A stretch of DNA of 26,900 bases from Blastocladiella britannica. Taxonomy: Eukaryota; Blastocladiomycota; Blastocladiomycetes; Blastocladiales; Blastocladiaceae. The notes under the pieces are model-generated. The model made no database searches and was not told the DNA's origin. It saw only the letters and a program-made list of their open reading frames with translations. The number at the start of each line of letters is the position of its first letter. The stretch's first letter is position 1. This document shows positions 1-9,505 of this stretch, piece after piece. The stretch lies in contig MU624741.1 in the NCBI GenBank assembly GCA_025349905.2, positions 1 through 26,900 on the forward strand, in the 5' to 3' direction. The position numbers and the translations under genes are program-made.

Positions 1-1
1 C

Positions 2-496
2 AATATTTCGGATGCCCACCTGCTCGAAGTGATGCGAAACCACAAATTTGACCTCCTGCACTGGTATCTTTGCCACAATGCAGACGAATCAAAGCTCCCG
101 ACCTTGTCCCTCACCAACATGGCGTCGCTGGTGGCGAGCGGGTACGCCAACTTCCTTGAGGCATTATGGGCCAAGGCCACGCCACACCACCGGGACCGCG
201 TGTTCACGTTCATCACGAGCAAGATCGACGTGCGGTACATCCTAGGATACTTGCCGCTACCGACCGTGCTGAGCTTTCTGTGGCGCTTCTTTGTGGAGCA
301 CGATCTGCCTCTGGACCGCCTTTTCCGAGCCGATAGCGTCCTGATCGCCTTGGACAACGGGTACCTCGATGCTGCCCGGTGGTGGTACGGCATGCATCGC
401 GTACACGGCACCGCATTTCCGTCGGCCCAGCAGTTGAGTCGTGCCAAGTGTGGTTCAAACAGCGTAGAGTCGCGCTGGATTCAGTCCCTCAAATAA
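2..496 (+). CDS. 3' end of an ankyrin-like repeat protein (partial)
   Basis: The frame is open from base 2 to the TAA at 494-496, so the gene starts upstream of the window and about 164 residues are visible. It contains helix-rich stretches such as NGYLDAARWWYG and LSFLWRFFVEHDLPLDRLF. These resemble the degenerate ankyrin-type repeats (aromatic WW pair after GxLDxA) found in large lineage-specific families of zoosporic fungi. There is no catalytic motif. It converges on the next gene, with only 13 bp between the two stop codons. Similar repeats recur in the degraded locus at 22597-23827, so it is probably one member of a dispersed family. The function is unknown; a protein-interaction scaffold is the usual expectation for such repeats. 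An ATG at 32 lies inside the open frame and is not the likely start. Confidence 0.6.
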   Translation, partial: NISDAHLLEVMRNHKFDLLHWYLCHNADESKLPTLSLTNMASLVASGYANFLEALWAKATPHHRDRVFTFITSKIDVRYILGYLPLPTVLSFLWRFFVEHDLPLDRLFRADSVLIALDNGYLDAARWWYGMHRVHGTAFPSAQQLSRAKCGSNSVESRWIQSLK

Positions 497-509
497 AAAT
501 GTAAGAATT

Positions 510-1520
510 TTATGTTAACATTTCTGCCTCGCGTGCCAGCTGCTCCAGCACCACCGGCCACTTTTCCATCAGTGCTTGGAACTCGCTGCCATCCTTGGGA
601 AGTGGCCCGCCGTGGATCCGCGTCTCTTCAACCACCACTCGCAAAACGAGCAACGCGACCTCGCGCCTCTCATCTGCCAACACCTTATCCAGGATCCATT
701 CCCAGTCCTCGAGGCGCGCGATCCGGCCCACTCCAGGGACAGGGGTAGCAGTGGGCGCGTCCAGCCTCAATTGCCACATCCACATCGGCGTGGCCGGCGA
801 GAACGTGGCCGCCGCCAAGACCACGTGCGGAGCGAGCGTGCACAGCCGCGCAACCACCCACAGCGGCAGACCCGCTACGTAGCGGTTGGGATCGACTGCG
901 AGGGCGGCCACGACCGCGGCCGTGGGCTGGTCGACCAGCCACGGATTATTGGACTCTGACTGACTGCCACTGCCGGGAGGGCCCCGTGGAACGTTGTTCT
1001 CGGTCGGGCGAAGATGGCGCGTCGTGTGGTGCCGCCAGCCCCGAACCCCTTGGTCCAGTAGCGCGACCATGTTTGCGTCGCCCGTCAAGTCGCGGTCCGA
1101 CGCGAGCGAGGGGGGAAGGATGCCGTCAAGGACAAATTGCCATGCGGTCCAACCGGCCACCAATGCGGACGTCGCATGGTTGGGGATAGCCGGTGGTGGG
1201 TCGTCGTCGCCAAAGTCGAGCCCGAGTCGCTCGTGGACAAGCACGCCAAACAAGCGCATGTGGAGTGCGGGCGAGAGCGCATGGACGGCGGACCATGAGG
1301 ATGTGCCGAGTGGGCCAGGATCGCACAGGGACCGCAGCATTAACCGGCCAATGCCCGTCACTAATGGGGCGCGGAAAGCTCCATCGGGCCCCTTGCCATT
1401 GTCACTCCCGATCTGCTCAAGTACGCTGGCGACCAGGGCCGCATGGTCGATCAGGGCTTGGACGGACTGGATCGACATCAGCGCGTCCAGGAATAAGGGT
1501 CGATCATGGTTTTGGAGCAT
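510..1520 (-). CDS. Uncharacterised protein of the local F-box/ankyrin-like cluster
   Basis: An open frame runs from the first available ATG (codon 1518-1520) to TAA at 510-512 and gives 336 residues. It is rich in Leu, Ala and Trp (for example WTAWQFVLDGILPP and LEDWEWILDKVLADERREV), suggesting a helical protein without signal peptide or membrane segments. I do not recognise a named domain. The frame stays open about 31 codons upstream of this ATG, with protein-like content (GILVAHLLQPDRFPERM), back to a TGA at 1614-1616. The true start may therefore be further upstream through an intron, or the gene may have lost its N-terminus. The stop of the upstream neighbour (1579-1581) lies inside that extension. 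Codon content matches the neighbours. Confidence 0.55.
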   Translation of the reverse strand: MLQNHDRPLFLDALMSIQSVQALIDHAALVASVLEQIGSDNGKGPDGAFRAPLVTGIGRLMLRSLCDPGPLGTSSWSAVHALSPALHMRLFGVLVHERLGLDFGDDDPPPAIPNHATSALVAGWTAWQFVLDGILPPSLASDRDLTGDANMVALLDQGVRGWRHHTTRHLRPTENNVPRGPPGSGSQSESNNPWLVDQPTAAVVAALAVDPNRYVAGLPLWVVARLCTLAPHVVLAAATFSPATPMWMWQLRLDAPTATPVPGVGRIARLEDWEWILDKVLADERREVALLVLRVVVEETRIHGGPLPKDGSEFQALMEKWPVVLEQLAREAEMLT

Positions 1521-1578
1521 CCGCTCAGGGAACCGGTCAGGTTGCAACAGGTGGGCAACGAGGATGCCTCGGTGAACG

Positions 1579-2994
1579 TTACCCGGACTGCTTGTTAAAC
1601 CTGTGTATCCTCTTCAGTAATGATTTCCTTGAGTAAAAATGAAGATTCGTACCGAATTCAACCAATGCGTCAACGCCTCCATCCAGAGACGAAAAGACGG
1701 GAGATATCTCGCGTCCAATCCGATCATGGTCAGCTTGCTTCACCCACGTCAGGAAATGGAACGTCGATTCCACCGTGAGCAGCCCCAGTTGCCCGAATTC
1801 CAATAAAAGATCAAACTGGCCGAGTGGCGCCCATCCCCAGAGGCTAGTGATAACATTTTGGAACTGTTCTTTTCGCGCGACGAGATCCGAGACCGCCAAA
1901 ATGCGCGGCTTGTCCACCTCACGGAAAAAAGTGCTCAAAGTCGTGTACTCGGCTGTTCGCGCCACAAACCTCACCAGCAACCCGCACTGCTCGGCCGGGT
2001 AATGGTAGCCGTGGTCCAGCAACCAGTGCCAGGTTGGGAAAACGCGGCCGTCGGCCGAGAACTGCACCAGCAATGGCAAAAAATACGAGGTGATCGATTC
2101 GAGTGACAGGAAGGCGGACAGTGCGTGGGCGTTGAGGCCGATCTCGGTGACCAGAAACTCAAGGATGCTGGCCCGACCCTCGGACGCGGCCACCATCGCC
2201 CAGTACATGGGCAGCGTGATTTCGGGCAAGGTATCACCAGTGCTGCTGTTGTGGATGGCCGAGAGCCGCCTGCGTGTAATTTCGCGATCGTCAATGCCTA
2301 GACGGGTCCACAGCGTCAGAGGCATCTTGGCAATCGCCAGCGTTGGGAGCAGTGTCGCCAGCCGGCGCGTCACATCAAAGAACCGATCGAGCTCGCCCGT
2401 GAACAAGTACAGACCCGGCAGCTGCAGCGCTTCCGGAACAGGCCGCAACCGCGGCGAGGCAAGGCGCGCCGCCACTGGATCCGGCGCGTCAAACATCCAG
2501 GCGCTGGATTCGCCGAGGTGCGCATGCGGAACATTCCACTTGCCAACAACCTCTTCCAAGGACAAGGCGGCAATTGATCGGTATCGGCTCGGCCGTAACA
2601 TGTCGTCGACGACAGCGGGCACTGTGAATGGCGATGGCGCCAATGCAAGGTCCACGGTGACCACACCTACGGTGTTCTGGTACTCGATTTGGCGAGACAT
2701 TAAGCCGCGCACGAGCCGTTTCATGAGCCACGTGGCTGGCGTGGGCAGGCCGCGGGTGTCGGGGTACTCGCCAGTGTCCATATCGGCGGGTGACGGCCAC
2801 CACCGGGCCGGCCCCACGTTCATGATCGATTCATCGGAGAGGGCGAGAATGTGGTGGGTCCAGGCAAGCGCGACGAGCGGGTCGGCATGCACAGCTTGAG
2901 CCAGTTCTGCACTGTTGGCAGCGGCAAGGATCGCGGTGGGCGTCGCCGTGGCCAGGATGCCAGCAATGAGTTCCGAAGGCAGCTGAGCGATCAT
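1579..2994 (-). CDS. F-box-like / degenerate ankyrin-type protein
   Basis: This is a single open frame of 471 residues, from ATG at 2992-2994 to TAA at 1579-1581. The first 45 residues (MIAQLPSELIAGILATATP, then AILAAANSAELAQAV) have the LPxELIxxIL pattern of an F-box-like start. The rest is helical repeats with motifs such as WHWLLDHGYHYP, FLPLLVQFSADGRVF and GQFDLLLEFGQLGLLT, like the degenerate ankyrin-type repeats of the first gene. F-box proteins usually recruit targets to an SCF ubiquitin ligase; here that is inference, because the F-box match is weak. It lies only 22 bp downstream of the start side of the next minus-strand gene's end (3017), so the two are tightly packed head to tail. 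No intron is needed to keep the frame open. Confidence 0.65.
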   Translation of the reverse strand: MIAQLPSELIAGILATATPTAILAAANSAELAQAVHADPLVALAWTHHILALSDESIMNVGPARWWPSPADMDTGEYPDTRGLPTPATWLMKRLVRGLMSRQIEYQNTVGVVTVDLALAPSPFTVPAVVDDMLRPSRYRSIAALSLEEVVGKWNVPHAHLGESSAWMFDAPDPVAARLASPRLRPVPEALQLPGLYLFTGELDRFFDVTRRLATLLPTLAIAKMPLTLWTRLGIDDREITRRRLSAIHNSSTGDTLPEITLPMYWAMVAASEGRASILEFLVTEIGLNAHALSAFLSLESITSYFLPLLVQFSADGRVFPTWHWLLDHGYHYPAEQCGLLVRFVARTAEYTTLSTFFREVDKPRILAVSDLVARKEQFQNVITSLWGWAPLGQFDLLLEFGQLGLLTVESTFHFLTWVKQADHDRIGREISPVFSSLDGGVDALVEFGTNLHFYSRKSLLKRIHRFNKQSG

Positions 2995-3016
2995 ATGTCT
3001 TTATGGGAACAGAATT

Positions 3017-5068
3017 TCATTCAGACGAGACCAAAGACGGCGCGATCCACTCGTACCGGAGCGCTTCAGCGGCCGCGCGCCATCCCTCCTTTAAATCCTC
3101 TTCGTTGATCACCGAATTTGACCACATGTTCCACTTGGACGGTTTGGCGGACCGCGGTTTGGGGAACACAAACTTGACGCTGGGCCCGATCCCGATCGCA
3201 AACGAAAGAGCGCGCGCTGATTGATTTCCCGGGCCATAGACCCACTGAGCCACACGGGCAATCAGCTTGGCGTCGCGCGGCGCATTGGCACCGGGAAACA
3301 CACGAACAACGAGCGCCGACGGCCGATGCCCCTCGAACCAGCTTGCGCGCGACACCAAAAAGTTCCATAGCGGCTCGGACTGTGCGTTGCCCCGCCATGT
3401 CAGCTCGAGCGTGACATCCGATGGACCCGTCGTCGCTGGCCCCCGACCAGGGCGAGTGGTAGGGAGCGCGTCCGTGTAGAGCTCGACACGGGCGAACCCG
3501 GACGCAACCGTGAGTGCCTGGAAATGCGGCAGTCTCGTCAGTTGTTGGAGTGCGGCGGCTGCGTGCGAGATCCGCAGGCTGCGGCCAGCTCGCTTCCGGT
3601 CGCTCGCGAGTTTGGTGGCCCGCGATCGGTGCATCCCAGCCCCACGCAGGTCGGCAGGCCACATGTCGGACGGGAGGTCGAGCAAGAGCGATTCAAGGCC
3701 AAGGAACGCAAACAAGGTCGAATGCAAGTTCAAGTCATGCCAAACCTCGGGAAGGGTTGTGCGCTGCCGCGAGACGATTGCAATCTGCAAGTGGGCCAGG
3801 TTTGGCCACTGGCGCAAGGCACCGAGACCGGGCGGGCCTGTAGTCGAAACCAGGCACTCGGCATCCAGCCGCGCGCGTACAAGCTCCGGCATAAAGTAGT
3901 CCTCGAGGCGGTGCAGAGCGCTGAAGCACACCAGTTCCGTGGCGGTTGGGGCAGCGACGGGCCACCTTTCCACGGCTCCCTGCCCAAAGTTGCGACCATT
4001 GACAGCGCGGAGAGACTTGAGCGCGGGCAAGCTGCACGCGTGGGTCACGAACGAGAGGATCGGCGGGCGAGCAGAAAGACGGCGAAGCGCGGGAATCACC
4101 AGAGTCGGCTTGGAGGGAAAAAGGCTATCGTCGACGTGTTCCAGTGTCAGGTTAAGGGACTCGAGATTCGGGATACTGGCGATGTTTTCCAGCAACGGCA
4201 GAGTGATGTGCGTGTGCAAGTGAATGTCAAGGGACGTGAGGCGCGGAAAGTGGCGGCCAGGATCCGGCAAGGGGCATTCCCAGTCGTACGCCACCAGCTT
4301 GAGGTGGTTGAGCATGTCGAACGTCTCGGATGACCAGGTGAGGCGCCGCGCGGCCAGTGTGAGCGATCGGCACACTGGAATGTGGGGCAGCGCCGAGATG
4401 CAGGGGCTCACAGAGTGGAGAAGTATGTTGAGAGGGTCGGCCAGAACGATTTCGAGCGTGCGGCAGACAGGGAAACGGACGCCGGCCAAATCGAGTGAAA
4501 ACGCCGGGCGGCCACCATTGGACTGGAGAGGTCGACATCCATCAAACTCCATCATCAGAGCAAAGTGGGCAATGCGGTCAAAGCACGGATTCATGGACGG
4601 GTCGAGCAATGCCGCCGCAGACGCAAAGGAGGTGTGCAAGCGGAGGTGCGTCAAGTTGCTAAAGGCGGTGGCAGGGCCAAGCAAAGCCATTGCAAGCGAT
4701 CGCACATCAATACCTTCAATCGCATAATCGTTGACGACGGCGGTTAGTGCAAGTTGGGCGGAAAAAGCACGGTCCACGGCCTTGAAGGACATTTTTGGCG
4801 CTAGTACCAGCATATGGGAGTCGAAGGTACAGCAAGACCACATGGTTGGCCGCAAAACCTCACGGACATGGCGAGATACATTTGCCAGCGCCTTTAATGC
4901 GCGCACAGGGCGTTTGTTGCGGCAGTACGGCGATCCTGGTGCGTGCTCCGAAAGCGATGCCAGGCATTCGGCGCAAAAAGCACAGGGTGGTATACGGTCG
5001 TGCGCACGTACTGCGTGGGCGGCAATGAGGTACAATATATCTGTCGGGAGGTCATTCAAGTTGGCCAT
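3017..5068 (-). CDS. F-box / leucine-rich-repeat protein
   Basis: This is an intronless frame of 683 residues, from ATG at 5066-5068 to the stop at 3017. The N-terminus (MANLNDLPTDILYLIAAHAV) is a clear F-box-like helix. It is interrupted by a cysteine cluster (CAFCAEC at about residues 28-34, and YCRN further on) before the second F-box-like helix (LKALANVSRHVREVLRPTMW). From about residue 135 onward there are irregular leucine-rich repeats: LTHLRLHT, LNHLKLVAYD, LTSLDIHLHT, LESLNLTLEH, LAHLQIAIVS and LESLLLDLPS. This architecture is typical of fungal F-box/LRR substrate adaptors of SCF ubiquitin ligases. The C-terminal 150 residues are not recognisable. The Cys cluster might bind zinc, but the spacing is not a standard finger. 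It is divergently transcribed from the choline-transporter-like gene across 310 bp. Confidence 0.72.
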   Translation of the reverse strand: MANLNDLPTDILYLIAAHAVRAHDRIPPCAFCAECLASLSEHAPGSPYCRNKRPVRALKALANVSRHVREVLRPTMWSCCTFDSHMLVLAPKMSFKAVDRAFSAQLALTAVVNDYAIEGIDVRSLAMALLGPATAFSNLTHLRLHTSFASAAALLDPSMNPCFDRIAHFALMMEFDGCRPLQSNGGRPAFSLDLAGVRFPVCRTLEIVLADPLNILLHSVSPCISALPHIPVCRSLTLAARRLTWSSETFDMLNHLKLVAYDWECPLPDPGRHFPRLTSLDIHLHTHITLPLLENIASIPNLESLNLTLEHVDDSLFPSKPTLVIPALRRLSARPPILSFVTHACSLPALKSLRAVNGRNFGQGAVERWPVAAPTATELVCFSALHRLEDYFMPELVRARLDAECLVSTTGPPGLGALRQWPNLAHLQIAIVSRQRTTLPEVWHDLNLHSTLFAFLGLESLLLDLPSDMWPADLRGAGMHRSRATKLASDRKRAGRSLRISHAAAALQQLTRLPHFQALTVASGFARVELYTDALPTTRPGRGPATTGPSDVTLELTWRGNAQSEPLWNFLVSRASWFEGHRPSALVVRVFPGANAPRDAKLIARVAQWVYGPGNQSARALSFAIGIGPSVKFVFPKPRSAKPSKWNMWSNSVINEEDLKEGWRAAAEALRYEWIAPSLVSSE

Positions 5069-5378
5069 GTCGTTTTTTCGGTTGGAGAGAGTCCGCTGAC
5101 GCTGAGGTGGATCGTTGCTTTATGAACTCCTATTTGCGACCGACGCTGCTGGAGGCGCATGGTTTGGGGCCACCTGGCTGCTGGGTGGGTGCCATTCAAC
5201 GCATTTTACGTTTTGGGAACAACAAAATTGGTTGGGAAATCATAAAAATTATAAATTGTACAACTCTCTCCGAGATCCATACAAAAAACTCTTATAATTT
5301 TAGACGACCGGGCCCAACCTCAAACCCTCCTCCTACCTCACTTGCCGCTGACCATCCAACATCACTTATATTCAAGCC
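5069..5378. other. Divergent intergenic (promoter) region
   Basis: This 310-bp stretch lies between two divergent start codons: the F-box/LRR gene on the minus strand and the CTL gene on the plus strand. An AT-rich core lies at about 5220-5300, followed by a pyrimidine-rich run leading to the CTL start. No clear TATA box or open frame with coding character was seen. It probably carries both promoters. Confidence 0.5.
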
Positions 5379-7726
5379 ATGGGCAAGGATACATCCTCAG
5401 GCTCACCCACCTCAGCTGTGCAAAAGTCGGGAAATGTGGATCCGGGCTCGCCAACCGCTCCAAAGGGCCCCGCCTACGCGGATCCGCCCGGGGTCAAGCC
5501 TCAGGGTCGCAGCTGCCACGATATTTTCTTTATGATCCTGTTTGTCATTTGCTGGGCGGGGATGGTTGTAGTGTATGATAATTTTTCTTCATGATTGGGA
5601 AATTCCTTTGGCGCCAAAAAAAAAAAAAAACCTTGTTGCTCACTTTTAAAATGTAAAATAGTGCCATCCTTGCCTTCAAAAAGGGTGACGTCAACCGCTT
5701 GCGCTACGGATCCGACTCGTGGGGCAACCTGTGCGGTGTTCCCAATGTGGCGACCTACAAGAGTGATGGGAGCGTTGCCGTTCCAGCCTTTGATGCCACG
5801 AGTCTGCGCTACAAGCACTTTTTGAACCTCGGCTTCTCGGGAGCAGCCTCACCCATGTCGGTCTGTGTCGCCGCTTGCCCGTCGGCAAATGCGTGGGTGT
5901 GCCAGTACGGGATCCCGGTTCCAACGACTGCTGCCGACCAAGCGACGCGGTTCCAGGCGCAGCAGTGCTGGCCCGCGATCAGCGGCACCAAGAACTTTGT
6001 CAACCGCTGCGTGCCCGTCGATCTCGCTTCGGTGGCCGCATCGGCGCTGACCCCCTCCAACACCAAGGCGAGCGAGCTCGAGACGCTTATTCTGCAGGAC
6101 CTCAATGCCGCCGGGACCGCCACCACCATCTCGCAGGCCGTGGCCGACAGTTGGCGCGAGATTCTGGGCATGGGAACCGCCTCGGTCGCCATTTCGTTCA
6201 TCTGGCTCATCCTCCTCAACTGGTTTGTTGGGTTTATGGTGTGGCTCACGGTGATCTTTGCCAACCTGGCGATGGGTGGGCTGACTGGATTCTGCTTCTA
6301 CAACTGGAACATGCTGCGGACGCAAGGCAAGCTGCTGCTGACGAGCTCGGCCACCGTCAACTCTCAGGTCCAGAACCAGACCACGATGCTTGTCCTTGGT
6401 TCGTTTTTTATATATATTTGATGTGGCTCTGGCCCCAGCTTACCTTAAAATAAATAGGCATCATTTTCGGGGTGATCTTCCTCGTTATTTTCCTTATTAG
6501 CACGGCCGGTCGCAACCGCATCAAGCTGGCAGTGGCGCTCATCAAGGAAACGTCCAAGGCCGTGCGCGCCATGCCGTTGATTGTGCTGTTCCCGATCTTC
6601 AAGTACGTTGCCATGGCAGGTTTGTTTGCGTTCTTTACGGCCGTGTTTGCGATGCTGGCGACCTCGGGCGATGCGATTGCCGCTGCAGCGTCGTCGGAAT
6701 TGCAAGCTCAAATTGCGGCTGCCAACGCGGCTGCCGTCGCCCACGGAGCGAGCTCCAGCGTCCAGTCGGTGTTGGTCGGATCGAGCAACACGATCCGCGA
6801 GATCCAGCCCGACAAGCTGCTGCCGTACCTGCAGATCTACATGGTCTTTGGCTTCTTCTGGAGTTGGGCGTTTGTCTTGTACGTTCTTGCTTTTTGTCTC
6901 TTAAATGGATTGAAAGACTCACTCCTTACAATAAAAAAAACAGGGGAGTGTGGCAGACGACCATTGCCGGTGCGATTGCATCGTGGTACTGGTGCCGCGA
7001 CAAGACGCAGCTACCGGCCCGCCCCATTGCCTCGGCTCTGTACCGCTGCTTCCGGTACCACCTGGGGTCGATTGCGTTTGGATCGCTCATCATTGCGATT
7101 GTGCAGACGGTCCGCGTGATCATTCTCGAGGCGCAGCGCCGGGCCAAGGCCACCAACAACAAGGTCGCGCAGTACATTCTCAGCTGCCTGCAGTGCTGCT
7201 TCTGGTGCCTGGAAAAGTTCCTCAAGATGATCAACAAGAACGCGTTCATCGAGGTGGCCGTGTACGGGTACTCGTTCTGCGAGGCGGCGCGCACCGCGTT
7301 CCAGCTGCTGTGGCGCAACGCGTTCCGCGTGGTGGTGGTGGACGGCGTCTCCAACTTTGTGCTATTCCTCGGCAAGCTGTTTATTGTGGCCGTGACGTGC
7401 ATCATTAGCTTGGCGCTGCTCACGTCAAAGTACTCGGACGCTGGAGACAACTATGGGATTCCACTTGTGGTTTGTTTCTCCAACTTTCCTTTTTGTATTT
7501 TTTGAGACTAACACGCTCAAAATAACAGTTCATTTTCGTTATTTCGTGGGTTGTCGCTTCGTTTTTCACGGCGATCGTGGACATGGGCATTGACACCTTG
7601 TTCCTGTGCTTTTGCGAGGATTGCGAGCGCAACGATGGTTCCGCCAACAGCCCTTACTACATGTCGCCCGAACTCAAAGCCTTCACCGACAAGCACAAGG
7701 GTCAGCAGCCGGACATGGCCACTTGA
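5379..7726 (+). CDS. Choline-transporter-like protein (SLC44/CTL, Pns1 family)
   Basis: Five exons join in frame: 5379-5572, 5662-6398, 6458-6878, 6944-7469 and 7529-7726, giving 691 residues. Introns are 89, 59, 65 and 59 nt, all GT-AG. Family hallmarks are present. The cytosolic N-terminus ends in CHDIFFMILFVICWAGMVVV, the first membrane span. It is followed by GDVNRLRYGSDSWGNLCG, the conserved extracellular motif. Then come several hydrophobic spans, WQTTIAGAIASWYW in exon 4, and the C-terminal signature DTLFLCFCEDCERNDGS with PYYMSPEL. The length matches the usual 500-750 residues with about ten spans. CTL proteins act in plasma or internal membranes; some carry choline, while the yeast Pns1 has no proven substrate, so transport is a family inference. 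The start MGKDTS also fits an N-myristoylation pattern. Intron 1 holds an A14 run. Confidence 0.93.
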
Positions 7727-7868
7727 TTTTGACTTTGTCTTTTTTCCCTCCAACATAGACACTCTTTCCTTTTATTATTTTTTGTGTTTTGCGGCCAAAA
7801 TGAAACCCAGGCATTAGCAGCGTTGTTGATAACTACAATGTAGTGAATACTTTGACTTGTAAAGGGCC
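7727..7868. other. Intergenic, no gene seen
   Basis: This is the AT-rich 3' flank of the CTL gene, with T-rich runs and short A-rich stretches that may serve polyadenylation. No coding signal. Confidence 0.4.
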
Positions 7869-8152
7869 TCACTCAATGCGTGGGAACTCTTGGATCGTTC
7901 CACTCCGATCCTTTACAAAGGACATGATCGCCTCGCGCACGGCGCCGGGCTGCTCTGGTCCTGAGTTGATGGCCTTCCAGCGGACGCGGGTGCTGAGGGT
8001 GTTGATGGGTTGCGAGCAGGGGTGAGGTGCCGGGCTGGTGGCTCTGCTGCTGCAGTCGCTGTGCAGGCGTGGTCAGGGCTGCCGTGGGCTGCTGGAACGC
8101 CGATTGCTGACCGATGGGCGTTGGCGCGCCGAATGTCGGTCGACGGCCTAAT
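7869..8152 (-). pseudogene. Unidentified coding remnant with a frameshift
   Basis: Two frames on the minus strand look coding and abut. From about 8152 down to about 8015 the frame reads PTFGAPTPIGQQSAFQQPT and continues with Q-rich, P-rich sequence. From about 8012 to the TGA at 7869-7871 another frame reads INTLSTRVRWKAINSGPEQP and then GAVREAIMSFVKDRSGTIQ. The switch falls within a few bases near CTCGCAACCCATCAAC, too abrupt for an intron, so a one-base indel is the simplest explanation. A possible 3' splice site (AATTAG) just upstream of the first segment suggests it was an internal exon. The FG-like TFGAPTP recalls nucleoporins but is not enough to name it. It could be a pseudogene or carry a sequence error. 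Confidence 0.35.
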
Positions 8153-8642
8153 TCGCACTTCCAATTCAAAGAAAATTCGCAGTAACTCTAGAACAACTCC
8201 GAAGAGAAACAAAAGCATAACAGTAGCGTGCAAATTTAAATCGATTCAGTAGCAGTAAAGAGTTCACCACGGTGTAAAAGGTTACCACACCAGGTCTGTC
8301 AGGGATAACTGTAAAAATATAATGATCATCACTTCGATTTGTTTTAAGAACGTGCATAAAAGGAGCAAGGGGATTTGGTTTTTTTTTTCTCAGCAGTTTA
8401 AATTTAGGTAGCCGACGTATTTTCGCCATTGCTTGCGGCAGGATAGAACTCCCACCGCCTACTTTGACAAATGCCGTATTCATCAGCGAAAAAATAAGTG
8501 AATTGTCATAATTCAGCGTTGTGGTTAACTGATGAGGAATGGAGAGAGGATGGGGAGTGCGAAAAAGACGGTTCGTTTTGATGGCAGGAAAAAAAAAAAA
8601 AAAACCTCACAGCACGTGCCGCCGTAACCAGCAGGGAGACGA
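8153..8642. other. AT-rich stretch without a confident gene
   Basis: About 490 bp with lower GC than the neighbouring genes. A 105-codon minus-strand frame (8166-8483) exists, but its composition is basic and A/T-driven and has no family motif. A run of 16 A lies near 8589-8604. I see no other feature. Confidence 0.4.
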
Positions 8643-9382
8643 ATGAACCTCAACGACTTGGTGGCGCACTACTGCGCCTACATTGCGCGCGGCCACACGC
8701 GCCTCGTGCTGCTGGCAGTAATGGCAGCGTGGTAATTTTTTCTTCTGGTGCTCGGGCTCACGCACGCGCTTTCTCTCGGCGTGCCTGACAAGATCGAGCA
8801 TGCGGTTGGATTTGCTGGTCTGACAATACTCGTGTACTGGCTGCCTTGCAACCTGGTCACCGCGGTCCCCTTGGACGCACGGGACCAATAGCAACAACTG
8901 CCTCCACTGTGCATTTGGGCACGGCGCACGGGACTCAGTGTCCACCGCGTCGCACTGCGGATCGCACTGGCAGTACCACTGATTGGCGCAGCCGCCATTG
9001 GCAGCGAGTATGTGCAGGCATGGTTGAGTCCGGTGGGTTTCCCTCCTTTTTTTCCCCCGGATTGCAGCCTGGTCGTGACCATAAGATACAGTCGCGGACA
9101 TTTGACGCGGGTGATTGCGGTACGTCTCAAGCGCTGTCAAATGATCCTTGCAAAAATAACAAATAAAAAGCCAGGCCAATGAGCTCGGCGCCGGGATCGC
9201 GATTGTGCTCTGTGTGGTGGCCGATCGGCACATCTTTCGGTTACGCGGCCGACGAGCACGCGTGGTGCCATCGCGTGGTGCCAACGCCGCGGGTCGGGCT
9301 ATTGCAAGGGCCGCCACCACACCAACAGCACGAGCACACGGACACGCTCGTTGGGCTTGTTGCCAGAGACGACGAGGTGTGA
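8643..9382 (+). pseudogene. VanZ-like membrane protein pseudogene
   Basis: From ATG 8643 one frame reads MNLNDLVAHYCAYIARGHTR, then a hydrophobic span, then GVPDKIEHAVGFAGLTILVYW. The last of these has the DKxxHxxxFxxLTxxxYW signature of VanZ-like proteins. The same frame continues to IALAVPLIGAAAIGSEYVQ, the second signature. Downstream in other frames are RTFDAGD and ANELGAGIAIVLCVVADRH, matching the family's RxFDxxDxxAN-x-G end. The coding frame is broken by TAA at 8733-8735 and TAG at 8889-8891. Both are one C-to-T step from a Gln codon. An intron with GTACGT at 9120 may separate the last two motifs. The final 20 codons to TGA at 9380-9382 are best read in yet another frame. Fungal VanZ-like proteins are small, about 130-200-residue, multi-span proteins of unknown role. 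Stops inside the domain argue for a dead copy. Confidence 0.72.
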
Positions 9383-9505
9383 GGATAGGATTGTTGTTTC
9401 AATGAACGTTCTCTTTGGACCTTGGCCAAAATTAAACTCGACCTCGGACCAAGCTCAGGAGCTAGCATTGCGCCCGACCGATCTATTCATTAGTAAATAG
9501 CAAGT

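Noticed and set aside
2090..2899. 269-codon plus-strand open frame (and 994-1575, 3524-4333)
   Set aside because: These are antisense shadows of the minus-strand F-box/LRR cluster, with Ser/Arg-rich composition and no motifs.
8166..8483. 105-codon minus-strand open frame
   Set aside because: It is an AT-rich region with Lys/Arg/Phe/Leu-biased content and no family match. It could hold an intron or exon of the adjoining remnant but is not supportable as a gene.
8733..8891. Alternative genetic code (TAA/TAG read as Gln), suggested by the VanZ-like frame
   Set aside because: Other intact genes here end at TAA or TAG exactly where their families end: G-alpha at TAG 14550-14552 and the protease at TAA 26607-26609. 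The stops are therefore real stops.
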